Below, in pieces: positions 6,993 to 14,111 of a DNA stretch of 15,573 nt. The notes under the pieces are model-generated. The model was not told the origin of the DNA. It made no database searches and saw only the letters and a program-made list of their open reading frames with translations. How positions within the stretch are numbered: position 1 is the stretch's first letter; every line of letters begins with the position of its first letter. Origin of the DNA: Saprospirales bacterium (lineage in GTDB: Bacteria > Bacteroidota > Bacteroidia > Chitinophagales > Saprospiraceae); contig DLXL01000221.1 of assembly GCA_003448025.1 (NCBI GenBank), positions 990-16,562 of the forward strand, written 5' to 3'. The translations under genes were made by a program, and so were the position numbers.

Positions 6993-9599
6993 GGTGTCGG
7001 CACATTTTTCTACACAAAAATTATCTGCAAAAACCATCTCCGATGGGCTAGGCCCTCCCCCAATTCCAAAATCCAGCGGAATGCCAATCCCGCTTACCCC
7101 CAGCATCACCATATCAAAATCCGCAAAACTGGTGGAGGTCCATTGGCCATATTGGTTTGACGGGTATGCCGTTCCGTTAGACAATCCAACAGGTACGCAA
7201 ACCCTTGTCCAGTTATTCCCTATGGGGGTATTCACCACAAAGGTTGCCCTTTTGGTAAAATTGAGTGGACTGCTGCCTTGATATATGGTTAATGCACCTA
7301 TCCCGGTAGCTGGATTTGCGGGATCTCCGTTATCATACCGGATATCAAAGCAGAGGCAGTTATTGAATTTTTGGATCCAGTTACCATTATAGTCAGATGA
7401 GTTATTATACATCCAACTTGCACCTTGGCCATCGTTCCCTTTCAATACCATTGAGCCTGTAACCGGATCTGTGATAATAGAAACTTGTCCGGCAAGAGCC
7501 TGCCACTGCCCTAAACTGCCTGTGTCAAAGTCTTCGATGCAGTCATCGTCCCCGCAGCCCGGCGTTTCGATGATTATCTCGCAATAACACGTGTCCAAGC
7601 CACAAATTCCCGCTATCGTGAGGGTGTAAAGCCCGGAGGCTTGGAACGACGAGTTGGGGATGGAAATCAAGAATCCAGTGCCGTTCGCGGTGCCCTGGTC
7701 CACTTGCCCCAGACTTGGATGGCTCAAAGTCCAGGACATCGGAGGCATTGAAGGGCAGCTGTTTCCTTGACACATAAAGTCGCCGCTCAGGTTGAATGTC
7801 GGGAAATTACACTGCCAAAACGCAATCTGGCCACAGGCAATCGGTACATTGGGGCCGCTGTTTGGCTTGTAACTCATGTTTGAGAAAGCGTTTGGCTGAC
7901 AAGCGCAAACTGGCGGAGGCACACACGCTCTAAAACTCACATCATCAATGGCCACATCGTTACCGATACTTGTGGTAGCGAGCATTCGTATCTGAAGCGT
8001 CACCAAGCCTGTTTGCGTAGCTGTGTATTGTGCACACAGCCATTTCCATTCGTCTTTGTTTTCCATCAACAAAGCCGTTGAGGCAATTGGGCTGCCGTTC
8101 ACCCAGAGCGCCATTTGTGGGTCGTCGTAATTTTTCGTTGGGATTACAAGGTTGTTGAACCACGCGGAAAAAGAGTAAGTCGTGCCAGCCGTCACGCTCA
8201 CCTGCTGCTCCCAGGCAACAGGCCCGCCATAGCCATCCACGATGAGCATTGACCCCGTAGTGGTGTAATTCGTGTGGTCAATACAAGCCCACTGGTTATT
8301 GGCAGTGTACACCTGACCATAATTCAACACAGAATAGCTGCCTATAGCGGTGGGCCCACCAGGGTTGAAGTAGTTGTAGTCATTAGTGAAACACTGATTT
8401 CCGAGACTAAAATCCGGGTTGCACACAAGTTCTGGCCCAAACATACTGCCCATTGGGCAACAAGGCGGGGGCGATACCGAAGGAGGGCATTGATAAGAAA
8501 ATGGCCTCGAACAGGTGACAAGAACGCCGTTATTGTTCCAGGAAGTAGAAACCGTAATATCATGCTGTGCAGCCCCTGTCACTTTGAAAAAGGTGGACTG
8601 AAAACTCTGAGCCGGAATATAGTTTGGGGGGTATGTAAGTTTATAGTGCTTGTTGCTGACCATCGTGGCTGTCCAGCCGGCAGCAGGGGTCACGGAAGCA
8701 AAGCTGCCAACCGCGACTTTGAGGTCAATTTCATTAAAACAATAGGCGTCGTTGTTGCTAACATTCAAAATGTACGAACAGGTATCAGAAGATATGGGCA
8801 ACTGCACAACATCCATATAAATATCCTCGCACGAACAACTCGGGCAATTCCCAAAATTCCTTACCACCTGTTGCGATACCCCTAAATCCACCAAATACTC
8901 CCCACTTGCCGGCACATTGGGCGTCCAGCCAGGCAGCACAGCCTCCCTACAATAGTATTGTCCCTTGGGTAAATCGTAAAATGCATAAGCCCCATTGGCA
9001 TCTGTGAGTTGCTCATCAATCAATACATTGTCTGCATTGAACAATTGCACCGTCCAGCCCGGTATAACCGGCTGATTGCTATACGGCAAGCTGCCACACT
9101 CCCGGTACTTCACCCCAATAATGCTCGCATTGTTCGGGTCCGGACAGGAAACCAGCTCAAAGCCCGGGAATAGCGTGCAGCTTTCGCCCAGGCCGCAGGT
9201 ATACTCCCAGGTAAAATTGCCGTTGGTCACCAGATCATGCGGCAGGGTAAAAATCATAGGGAAACTGGTGCCAAGGGGCACAAACGGACCCGAATGGGTT
9301 AACTGCACCATGTTCGGCGCCAGTTGCTGCCCGGTCCAGCCACCAACGGTATTGGCACTCCAGGATTCAAATGCCCCCGGGTCAATAAATACCGTGATGC
9401 TTGGGGTACATTCCGAAGTGTTGTCAATTTGAACCCTGTACTTACATGGCTCATAGTTGATAAAAGTGGGTGTCAGCGAGGAGCAGCCGCCCTGGGCCTG
9501 GAGTTTATTAGCCGAAAAAAGGACAATCAAAGCGATTATTCCCAGCCAGTGACGATATTTACCCGCATTTTTCAGTGGTGTAACAGTCCAAAGCTTCAT
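6714..9599 (-). CDS. giant multidomain cysteine-rich surface/secreted protein, N-terminal part ending at premature TAG
   Basis: The ATG at 9599 gives a signal peptide (about residues 1-36: basic start, core IIALIVLF, then LQAQ). Domains in order: an Ig-like segment (37-155); an SdrD-B/prealbumin-like domain (158-240: GWTVQLFNADN, TDANGAYAFYDLPKGQYY); a second Ig-like segment resembling the first (255-375); a galactose-binding/CBM-like domain (380-560: GPELVCNPDFSLG, VSVTAGTTYSFSAWF, VAIDDVSFRAC); module A1 (565-682); module B1 (687-866); and module A2 from 870, cut by TAG after residue 961. Many CxC and CC pairs point to disulfides outside the cytoplasm. The intact gene would encode about 1,937 residues. 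Likely role: adhesion or glycan binding at the cell surface; the partner is unknown. It is transcribed divergently from the TPR-CHAT gene, with 105 bases between the starts. Confidence 0.85.
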   Translation of the reverse strand: MKLWTVTPLKNAGKYRHWLGIIALIVLFSANKLQAQGGCSSLTPTFINYEPCKYRVQIDNTSECTPSITVFIDPGAFESWSANTVGGWTGQQLAPNMVQLTHSGPFVPLGTSFPMIFTLPHDLVTNGNFTWEYTCGLGESCTLFPGFELVSCPDPNNASIIGVKYRECGSLPYSNQPVIPGWTVQLFNADNVLIDEQLTDANGAYAFYDLPKGQYYCREAVLPGWTPNVPASGEYLVDLGVSQQVVRNFGNCPSCSCEDIYMDVVQLPISSDTCSYILNVSNNDAYCFNEIDLKVAVGSFASVTPAAGWTATMVSNKHYKLTYPPNYIPAQSFQSTFFKVTGAAQHDITVSTSWNNNGVLVTCSRPFSYQCPPSVSPPPCCPMGSMFGPELVCNPDFSLGNQCFTNDYNYFNPGGPTAIGSYSVLNYGQVYTANNQWACIDHTNYTTTGSMLIVDGYGGPVAWEQQVSVTAGTTYSFSAWFNNLVIPTKNYDDPQMALWVNGSPIASTALLMENKDEWKWLCAQYTATQTGLVTLQIRMLATTSIGNDVAIDDVSFRACVPPPVCACQPNAFSNMSYKPNSGPNVPIACGQIAFWQCNFPTFNLSGDFMCQGNSCPSMPPMSWTLSHPSLGQVDQGTANGTGFLISIPNSSFQASGLYTLTIAGICGLDTCYCEIIIETPGCGDDDCIEDFDTGSLGQWQALAGQVSIITDPVTGSMVLKGNDGQGASWMYNNSSDYNGNWIQKFNNCLCFDIRYDNGDPANPATGIGALTIYQGSSPLNFTKRATFVVNTPIGNNWTRVCVPVGLSNGTAYPSNQYGQWTSTSFADFDMVMLGVSGIGIPLDFGIGGGPSPSEMVFADNFCVEKCADTCFCGTWADISYRPYQGAPNQPAVCGDTLVAQCKGLIPWTMSGIFSCQGNACPPNIPMSWMLTKPNGSMISGPMSGPNFNLSIPASDLNAVGL
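7002..7907 (-). repeat. tandem ~0.9-kb intragenic repeat unit, copy 1 (modules A1+B1)
   Basis: This is the first copy of the A+B unit in the giant gene, directly upstream (in gene direction) of copy 2. In module B the protein runs GSMVLKGNDGQGASWMYNN and onward to DNFCVEKC, with about nine in ten residues shared with copy 2. The stronger conservation of B than of A suggests recent gene conversion or selection on B. Confidence 0.9.
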
Positions 9600-9647
9600 A
9601 TTCGCAGTGTGTTTGTAGGGTGAAACGGATTTTTTATGCTTTACACC

Positions 9648-9681
9648 CTTTTATTTCCGCACGCTTGCATTATGTAACCGG
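9648..9681 (+). promoter_or_regulatory. bipartite element CTTTTATTTCCG-N14-GTAACCGG, copy 2 (putative alternative-sigma promoter)
   Basis: Blocks at 9648-9659 and 9674-9681 are identical to those at 2151-2184, with the same 14-base spacer length and an unrelated spacer sequence. It ends 23 bases before the ATG of the TPR-CHAT gene, so a start just downstream would leave a very short leader. A 6-bp inverted repeat (AGGGTG 9617-9622, CACCCT 9644-9649) overlaps its left edge. The element lies in the 105-base divergent gap and could also affect the gene at 9599. Confidence 0.6.
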
Positions 9682-9704
9682 TAAGGCGAAATATTTGAAA
9701 AAAA

Positions 9705-12524
9705 ATGAAAGCAATACCTCTCTTGCTATCCACCATATGGCTTTCTATAGCCTTTTCCGCTGCGGTTATTGCGCAAAATCCTGCTCCTGCCGACTTGGCA
9801 GAGACTACCTATCAGTCTGGCAGAGACTTGTTTGCAAAGGAAAAATACGCGGATGCGCAACTACAGTTCGAAGAGTCCGCTCGCCTTTGGAAGCTGATCG
9901 GTCCGGATGGCGCCTCCGCCAGCGCCGATGCCCTGCATTATGCCGCACGCTGTGTGTTATACCAAGGAAAAAGGGAGGAGGCGATGGAGCAGTTCAAACT
10001 CGCTTACGAAATGAGGCTGGCACTCGATCCCGCCAAGCCATGTGACCTGGCCGAGTCGCTCCGTGAAATGGGAAAACTGTACCTAAGTTTGGGCGAATAT
10101 GCCCATGCAAAAGAGCATTGCGAAGGCGCGTTGGCTCAGGCCATAGCCTGCTACGGAGAAGGAAGCACACAGGAGGCAGACATGATGAACAATTTAGGGG
10201 TGGCTTTGCTCCGTTTGGAACAATATCAGCAGGCCATCGCCACGCAGGAACAGGCACTCATGATCCGGCAGAAAGCCTTGCCCGCCAATCATCCTGATCT
10301 TGGACAATCTTACATGAATCTTGGCGAGGCTCAGAAAAACATTGGAAAAATCAAGGAATCGCTCTTTTACTATGAAAAAGGCCTTGCCATTTTCAAAATC
10401 GAACCTCAAAAACACCTCAAAGATCTTGCATATGCATACAATGAGATCGGGCAATGCCACCTGGCCAATAATGATTATGCCAAGGCTTCTGAAAATTTAG
10501 AGCGGGCAGATTCCATCATGGTGGTGATAAATGCCGACACGAGTTCGGCCTATTCCTATGTATGCGCTCAAATGGCGCAATTGCAGATGATGCAGAAAAA
10601 CTTTCCCAAGGCTATTGAATGGTACACCAAAGCGGTAGATATATGGAGACGATCTTTTAAAAATCCTAACACTCAGCTCGGCTCTTTGATCATCAACCTG
10701 GGTTTTACCAAAATATCCAATGAAGATTTTAAGCTGGCATTAGCCGACTTTCAGGAGGCAAAGAAAATCTATGAAAGTGTGTTGGGGCCTCAAAGTAATT
10801 TAGGCGCCGTTGCTGATATGTGGATAGGCAACACTTACCGAAAATGGTACCTGAAAACCAAAGAAGACAGCTTGCTGGTAAAGGCACGCATGCACTATCG
10901 TTTGGCAACACCCATTAAGGAAGGCCAACTGCTGAATGAACATACGGCTGCTGGTCAGCGAAAAGCACTGAGCGATGCGGTATCTATCTTTGAACGGGCG
11001 ATCAGTGCCGAGACGCTGCACCTGGCATTACATCCTGAAGATTCCCCCGAATACGCCTGGCATCTCAGCGAGGCCGTTCATGGCTTTCAGCTTTTAGTAG
11101 ATAGCAGGGAGGCCAATGCCCGGTATTTTTCCGGAATTCCTGATGCCGATCTGAACCGGGATTCAACGATCCTGGCCCAAATAACAACGCTGGAAACGGA
11201 AAGGCAGACGCTTTTGGAGAAAGGCGCAGGTCTCACAGATTCACTGGTGCTGTCGCTCAGCACACAGATTTTTTCCCGAAAACAGGAACTTGCCGATTGG
11301 AGAACACACCTGGAAAAAAACTATCCCCGGTATTTCAACCTGAAATATGACGTCAACTTTGCCACCCTCGCCCAAACGCAGGCATTCCTCACCCCCAGTC
11401 AAACACTTCTGGAGTATTTTGTTGGAAAATTTGACATTTTTGTCTTTGTAGTAAAACATGATACCAGTTGGGTGGTGGCCGTACCACGAGATTCCAAACT
11501 GCCTGGATGGGTAAAATCCTTTCAGGACGGTATTTGCGCCTATCACAGCGCGGCTCCCGGTAAAGCGCCCCTTACTTATGAAAAAAGCGTGGTTCAATAT
11601 GCCGAGGCAGCCCAAAACTTATATGGTACGCTGGTAGCCCCTGTTGCCGGAGCGCTTACCCCGGAGGTGATCGTAGTGCCCGGCGACGGGCTTGCCGGCC
11701 TCCCCTTTGAAGCGCTGCTCACCGCTGCTCCCGCAGACCTGGGCAGTTTCAGTACCTATCCGTTTTTGCTCCGAAATCACAGCTTTCAGTATGCCTATTC
11801 TGCCACTATGCTGCAACAGATGTCGGCCCACGAACATCCTGCCAAACGACAGCGCGGCTTGTTGGCTTTTGCGCCTTTTTTTGAAAAAGATACCGCCAGC
11901 TTAGCCTTACGCCTGCAGCGTGAAGCAGCTTTAAGAGGCGGATTTTCGGCGCTTCCATACTCAGGAGAGGAGGTTTTCCGGGCTAAACGGCGCTATGGTG
12001 GTCAGTCGGAGGTGTTAACAGGTAGAGCCGCTACCAAACAAAAATTCCTGAAACTGGCCCCCTCATACAGCGTCCTTCATCTTGCCACGCACGGAAAAGC
12101 GAATTATCAGGCTGGCGACTTTTCTTTTTTGGCATTCGCATCGGAAAATGAAACCGCCGAAGGTGGAATACTAACGGCTGGCGAATTGTATAATTTGCGC
12201 TTACAGGCAGATCTGGTGCTACTCTCTGCCTGTGAAACGGCTAGAGGAGAGCAGCAGCGAGGAGAGGGAGTAGTGAGCCTGGCCCGTGCGTTTGCCTATG
12301 CGGGGGCAAAAAGTATGGTTGCTTCACTTTGGAGTGTCAATGACCAGTCTACGATGCTCATTATCGATCATTTTCATGCAGGAATAAAATCGGGTATGGC
12401 AAAAAATGTTGCACTGGCTAATGCCAAACGCCAGTATCTGGAAAAAAATCCGGGCCGATTATCACACCCGTTTTTCTGGGCAGCCTTTGTAGGAGTAGGT
12501 GATACAGCGCCTATTTCCCCTTAA
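9705..12524 (+). CDS. secreted TPR-CHAT (caspase-like) peptidase
   Basis: A 939-residue protein with a signal peptide (MKAIPLLLSTIWLSIAFSAAVIAQ), so it acts in the periplasm or outside the cell. Residues about 33-460 are TPR repeats (for example ADMMNNLGVALLRLEQYQQAIATQEQAL and its neighbours), a protein-binding scaffold. A helical linker follows (about 485-540), then the CHAT region from about 550 to the end. The catalytic pair is present: His796 in HLATHG and Cys843 in SACETARG, flanked by VIVVPGDGLAGLPFEALL and by the C-terminal GAKSMVASLWSVND and HPFFWAAFVGVGD motifs. Known for the family: clan CD cysteine peptidases or peptidase-like domains, often switched on by a partner. The target is unknown. 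It ends 14 bases inside the 3' end of the convergent anti-sigma-like gene and shares an upstream element with the gene at 2271, which suggests control by the neighbouring sigma system. Confidence 0.92.
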   Translation: MKAIPLLLSTIWLSIAFSAAVIAQNPAPADLAETTYQSGRDLFAKEKYADAQLQFEESARLWKLIGPDGASASADALHYAARCVLYQGKREEAMEQFKLAYEMRLALDPAKPCDLAESLREMGKLYLSLGEYAHAKEHCEGALAQAIACYGEGSTQEADMMNNLGVALLRLEQYQQAIATQEQALMIRQKALPANHPDLGQSYMNLGEAQKNIGKIKESLFYYEKGLAIFKIEPQKHLKDLAYAYNEIGQCHLANNDYAKASENLERADSIMVVINADTSSAYSYVCAQMAQLQMMQKNFPKAIEWYTKAVDIWRRSFKNPNTQLGSLIINLGFTKISNEDFKLALADFQEAKKIYESVLGPQSNLGAVADMWIGNTYRKWYLKTKEDSLLVKARMHYRLATPIKEGQLLNEHTAAGQRKALSDAVSIFERAISAETLHLALHPEDSPEYAWHLSEAVHGFQLLVDSREANARYFSGIPDADLNRDSTILAQITTLETERQTLLEKGAGLTDSLVLSLSTQIFSRKQELADWRTHLEKNYPRYFNLKYDVNFATLAQTQAFLTPSQTLLEYFVGKFDIFVFVVKHDTSWVVAVPRDSKLPGWVKSFQDGICAYHSAAPGKAPLTYEKSVVQYAEAAQNLYGTLVAPVAGALTPEVIVVPGDGLAGLPFEALLTAAPADLGSFSTYPFLLRNHSFQYAYSATMLQQMSAHEHPAKRQRGLLAFAPFFEKDTASLALRLQREAALRGGFSALPYSGEEVFRAKRRYGGQSEVLTGRAATKQKFLKLAPSYSVLHLATHGKANYQAGDFSFLAFASENETAEGGILTAGELYNLRLQADLVLLSACETARGEQQRGEGVVSLARAFAYAGAKSMVASLWSVNDQSTMLIIDHFHAGIKSGMAKNVALANAKRQYLEKNPGRLSHPFFWAAFVGVGDTAPISP

Positions 12525-13347
12525 GTTCCTCCGCGAGTTCCGCAGCAAATTCATGCAATTCAAACGTTTCGTCGTTTGCCAACGTCAAAGCAGCTTTTCT
12601 GGCTTCCTCCTGACTGAGTTTTCCGCTCGCCAACTGGCATAAAAAGCGGTTCCAGCGGGCTTCATACCGGTATTGAAAGCTCGTTTCCAGGTTTTTAAAA
12701 GCCGTATCCGCTTCCGCAAAACGTTGCAACCGGAACAGCGCATTGGCCCGGTAATAAGTAGCATCTTCATCGTTTGGTAAGTCCTTCAGGATCAGGAGCG
12801 TTTCGCGATATTGGCCCTGATGGTAGGCTTCCCGGGCACGTACAAGTGCTGTTTTTTCTGCCGCATTACCGGACTCCTCTGATCTGAGTGCAGTGGGAGT
12901 TGGTTTGGCCTGATTTTTCAACGCCAAAGCTGCCCATTGCCGCGGCGAAAGTCCTCGCGGTGTGGACTCAACTACAGGCACATCGGATGGTTTTTGGGCC
13001 ACGGGCCCGGAAGGACTGGCTTCAATGGAGGGCGGCGGAGTAGTTGTTTCTGTATTTTTTGGGGAAATGATAAAAACCCAAACGCCCACCCCTCCGGCAA
13101 ATAGCAAAAGTAGCCACCAAACAGGCTTCCACCGGAATTGGGCAGATTGATCTGTTGGCTCCTGTAAAGAAGTTTGAACTAACCTTCTTAAACGCATCCC
13201 TTCCAGGCGGTTCAAGACTTCCCGATGCGCTTCAGTAGCCTGAGCCAGCTCCGGATCTTGCTGCAACGCTTGTTCGAAAGCCGTTTTTTCCAGCTCCGGC
13301 AACTCGCCCAACAGGTAAGCCTCTATGTCATGATACCAGTTTTTCAT
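12511..13347 (-). CDS. membrane anti-sigma-like protein with periplasmic TPR-like domain
   Basis: A 278-residue protein starting 3 bases after the sigma-factor stop, so the two are one operon. Residues 1-60 (IEAYLLGELPELEKTAFEQAL, then DPELAQATEAHREVLNRL) resemble the helical cytoplasmic domain of Bacteroidota anti-sigma proteins; no zinc-binding HxxxCxxC is present. One membrane helix lies at about 75-95 (WWLLLLFAGGVGVWVFI), followed by a Pro/Thr/Ser-rich linker (97-165) and a C-terminal helical, TPR-like region (about 165-275: ALVRAREAYHQGQYRETLLIL, YYRANALFRLQRFAEADTAF). The expected arrangement is cytoplasmic N-terminus holding the sigma factor and C-terminal part in the periplasm sensing or binding a partner. 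The identity rests on operon position and architecture; the N-terminal similarity is weak by eye. It ends in TAG. Confidence 0.8.
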   Translation of the reverse strand: MKNWYHDIEAYLLGELPELEKTAFEQALQQDPELAQATEAHREVLNRLEGMRLRRLVQTSLQEPTDQSAQFRWKPVWWLLLLFAGGVGVWVFIISPKNTETTTPPPSIEASPSGPVAQKPSDVPVVESTPRGLSPRQWAALALKNQAKPTPTALRSEESGNAAEKTALVRAREAYHQGQYRETLLILKDLPNDEDATYYRANALFRLQRFAEADTAFKNLETSFQYRYEARWNRFLCQLASGKLSQEEARKAALTLANDETFELHEFAAELAEELKGK

Positions 13348-13350
13348 GGA

Positions 13351-13962
13351 TTAATCTTGTTTTTGCTTGAATGCCATAGCCAGTTCTGTTAGTTTTTTCA
13401 AACACCGTGACCGGTGATTTTTCAAGGCATCCACGGTGGTATATTGCGTGTGTTTTTCTGCAATGACATCTTTGTCACGTCGCCCGTCCAGATATTTCAG
13501 TTGAATGAGTTTCTGGCAGTTGGGATCCAGTTGAGCCAAAACTTTTTCCAATACTTCTACCCATTCCATTGCACCATACTCCTCTTCTTCAAGTTGTTCT
13601 ATCGTAGGATCCAGCTCCTCTGTATGGTGCCTGATCATTTGACGCCGGAAATTTTGCACCCGGTTTTTGGCAATCCCAATGATAAACGTAGCCTGCGCAT
13701 ACGCCTGAAATACAAATTTCCCGGAGCGGATTTTCTGCAATCCAATCGTTATACAATCACAAATCAATTCTTCAATATCTTCCTCTCCCAGTTTGGCATT
13801 TTTACCCAATTGGTAAATCATCCCCGAAACCTTGCTGTACAAACAACGAATCGCCTCCGGTTCCTCCCGCTCCAGGCCCTCAAACAGCAACCGGTGGTCG
13901 GAATACCGCCCACAAGGATCGTTGGCCCGTTTACCCAGTAAGAAATCCAGCGTTTTTGCCAT
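13351..13962 (-). CDS. ECF-type RNA polymerase sigma factor
   Basis: A 203-residue protein from the ATG at 13962 (MAKTLDFLLGKR); an upstream TTG at 13989 would add nine residues and is less likely. Region 2 spans about residues 31-105 (LLFEGLEREEPEAIRCLYSKV, then FIIGIAKNRVQNFRRQ for core binding and -10 recognition). An acidic linker (115-130) follows, then region 4 at about 132-195 (LDPNCQKLIQLKYLDGRRDKDVIAEK), the -35-binding helix-turn-helix. The length fits the ECF group. Known role: directs RNA polymerase to a small set of stress or envelope genes while kept inactive by a partner, here almost certainly the gene 3 bases downstream. The bipartite elements at 2151 and 9648 are the best candidates in the window for its promoters. 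It is divergent from the metalloprotease gene. Confidence 0.93.
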   Translation of the reverse strand: MAKTLDFLLGKRANDPCGRYSDHRLLFEGLEREEPEAIRCLYSKVSGMIYQLGKNAKLGEEDIEELICDCITIGLQKIRSGKFVFQAYAQATFIIGIAKNRVQNFRRQMIRHHTEELDPTIEQLEEEEYGAMEWVEVLEKVLAQLDPNCQKLIQLKYLDGRRDKDVIAEKHTQYTTVDALKNHRSRCLKKLTELAMAFKQKQD

Positions 13963-14010
13963 GAAAATTTGCTGCTTTACACGAGGCAAAATAACAGTAT
14001 TCCGGCAAAT

Positions 14011-14030
14011 AATGCATTAATGCCTGCATT
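14011..14030. promoter_or_regulatory. palindromic site in the divergent sigma / metalloprotease gap
   Basis: AATGCA (14011-14016) and TGCATT (14025-14030) form an inverted repeat, and GCATTAATGC (14014-14023) inside it is a perfect 10-bp palindrome. It lies 49 bases from the sigma ATG and 82 bases from the metalloprotease ATG. It may be an operator serving one or both genes; AT-rich palindromes also arise by chance. Confidence 0.35.
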
Positions 14031-14046
14031 TGTAAAAAGGTAACTG

Positions 14047-14078
14047 TTTGGTAATTGAAATTTATTCCTGTATTTTCG
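14047..14078 (+). promoter_or_regulatory. Bacteroidota-type promoter for the metalloprotease gene
   Basis: TTTG at 14047-14050 and TATTTTCG at 14071-14078 are separated by 20 bases. This fits the housekeeping promoter of the phylum (-33 TTTG, -7 TAnnTTTG, spacing about 17-23) with one mismatch. It would place the start near 14085, about 27 bases before the ATG at 14112. Confidence 0.5.
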
Positions 14079-14111
14079 TACCCAATATTTAACCTCCTCA
14101 ATTTGTCAAAA

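Noticed and set aside
6105..7541. Long DNA repeats as an insertion sequence or CRISPR-like array
   Set aside because: They are in-frame coding duplications of one protein module, without terminal inverted repeats, a transposase or short spaced repeats.
9617..9649. AGGGTG/CACCCT inverted repeat as a terminator
   Set aside because: Only 6 bp pair across a 21-base loop, and it lies in a divergent promoter gap where no transcript should end.
13414..13941. Plus-strand 175-codon frame over the sigma gene
   Set aside because: It is antisense to a well-recognised sigma factor and its composition is not protein-like.
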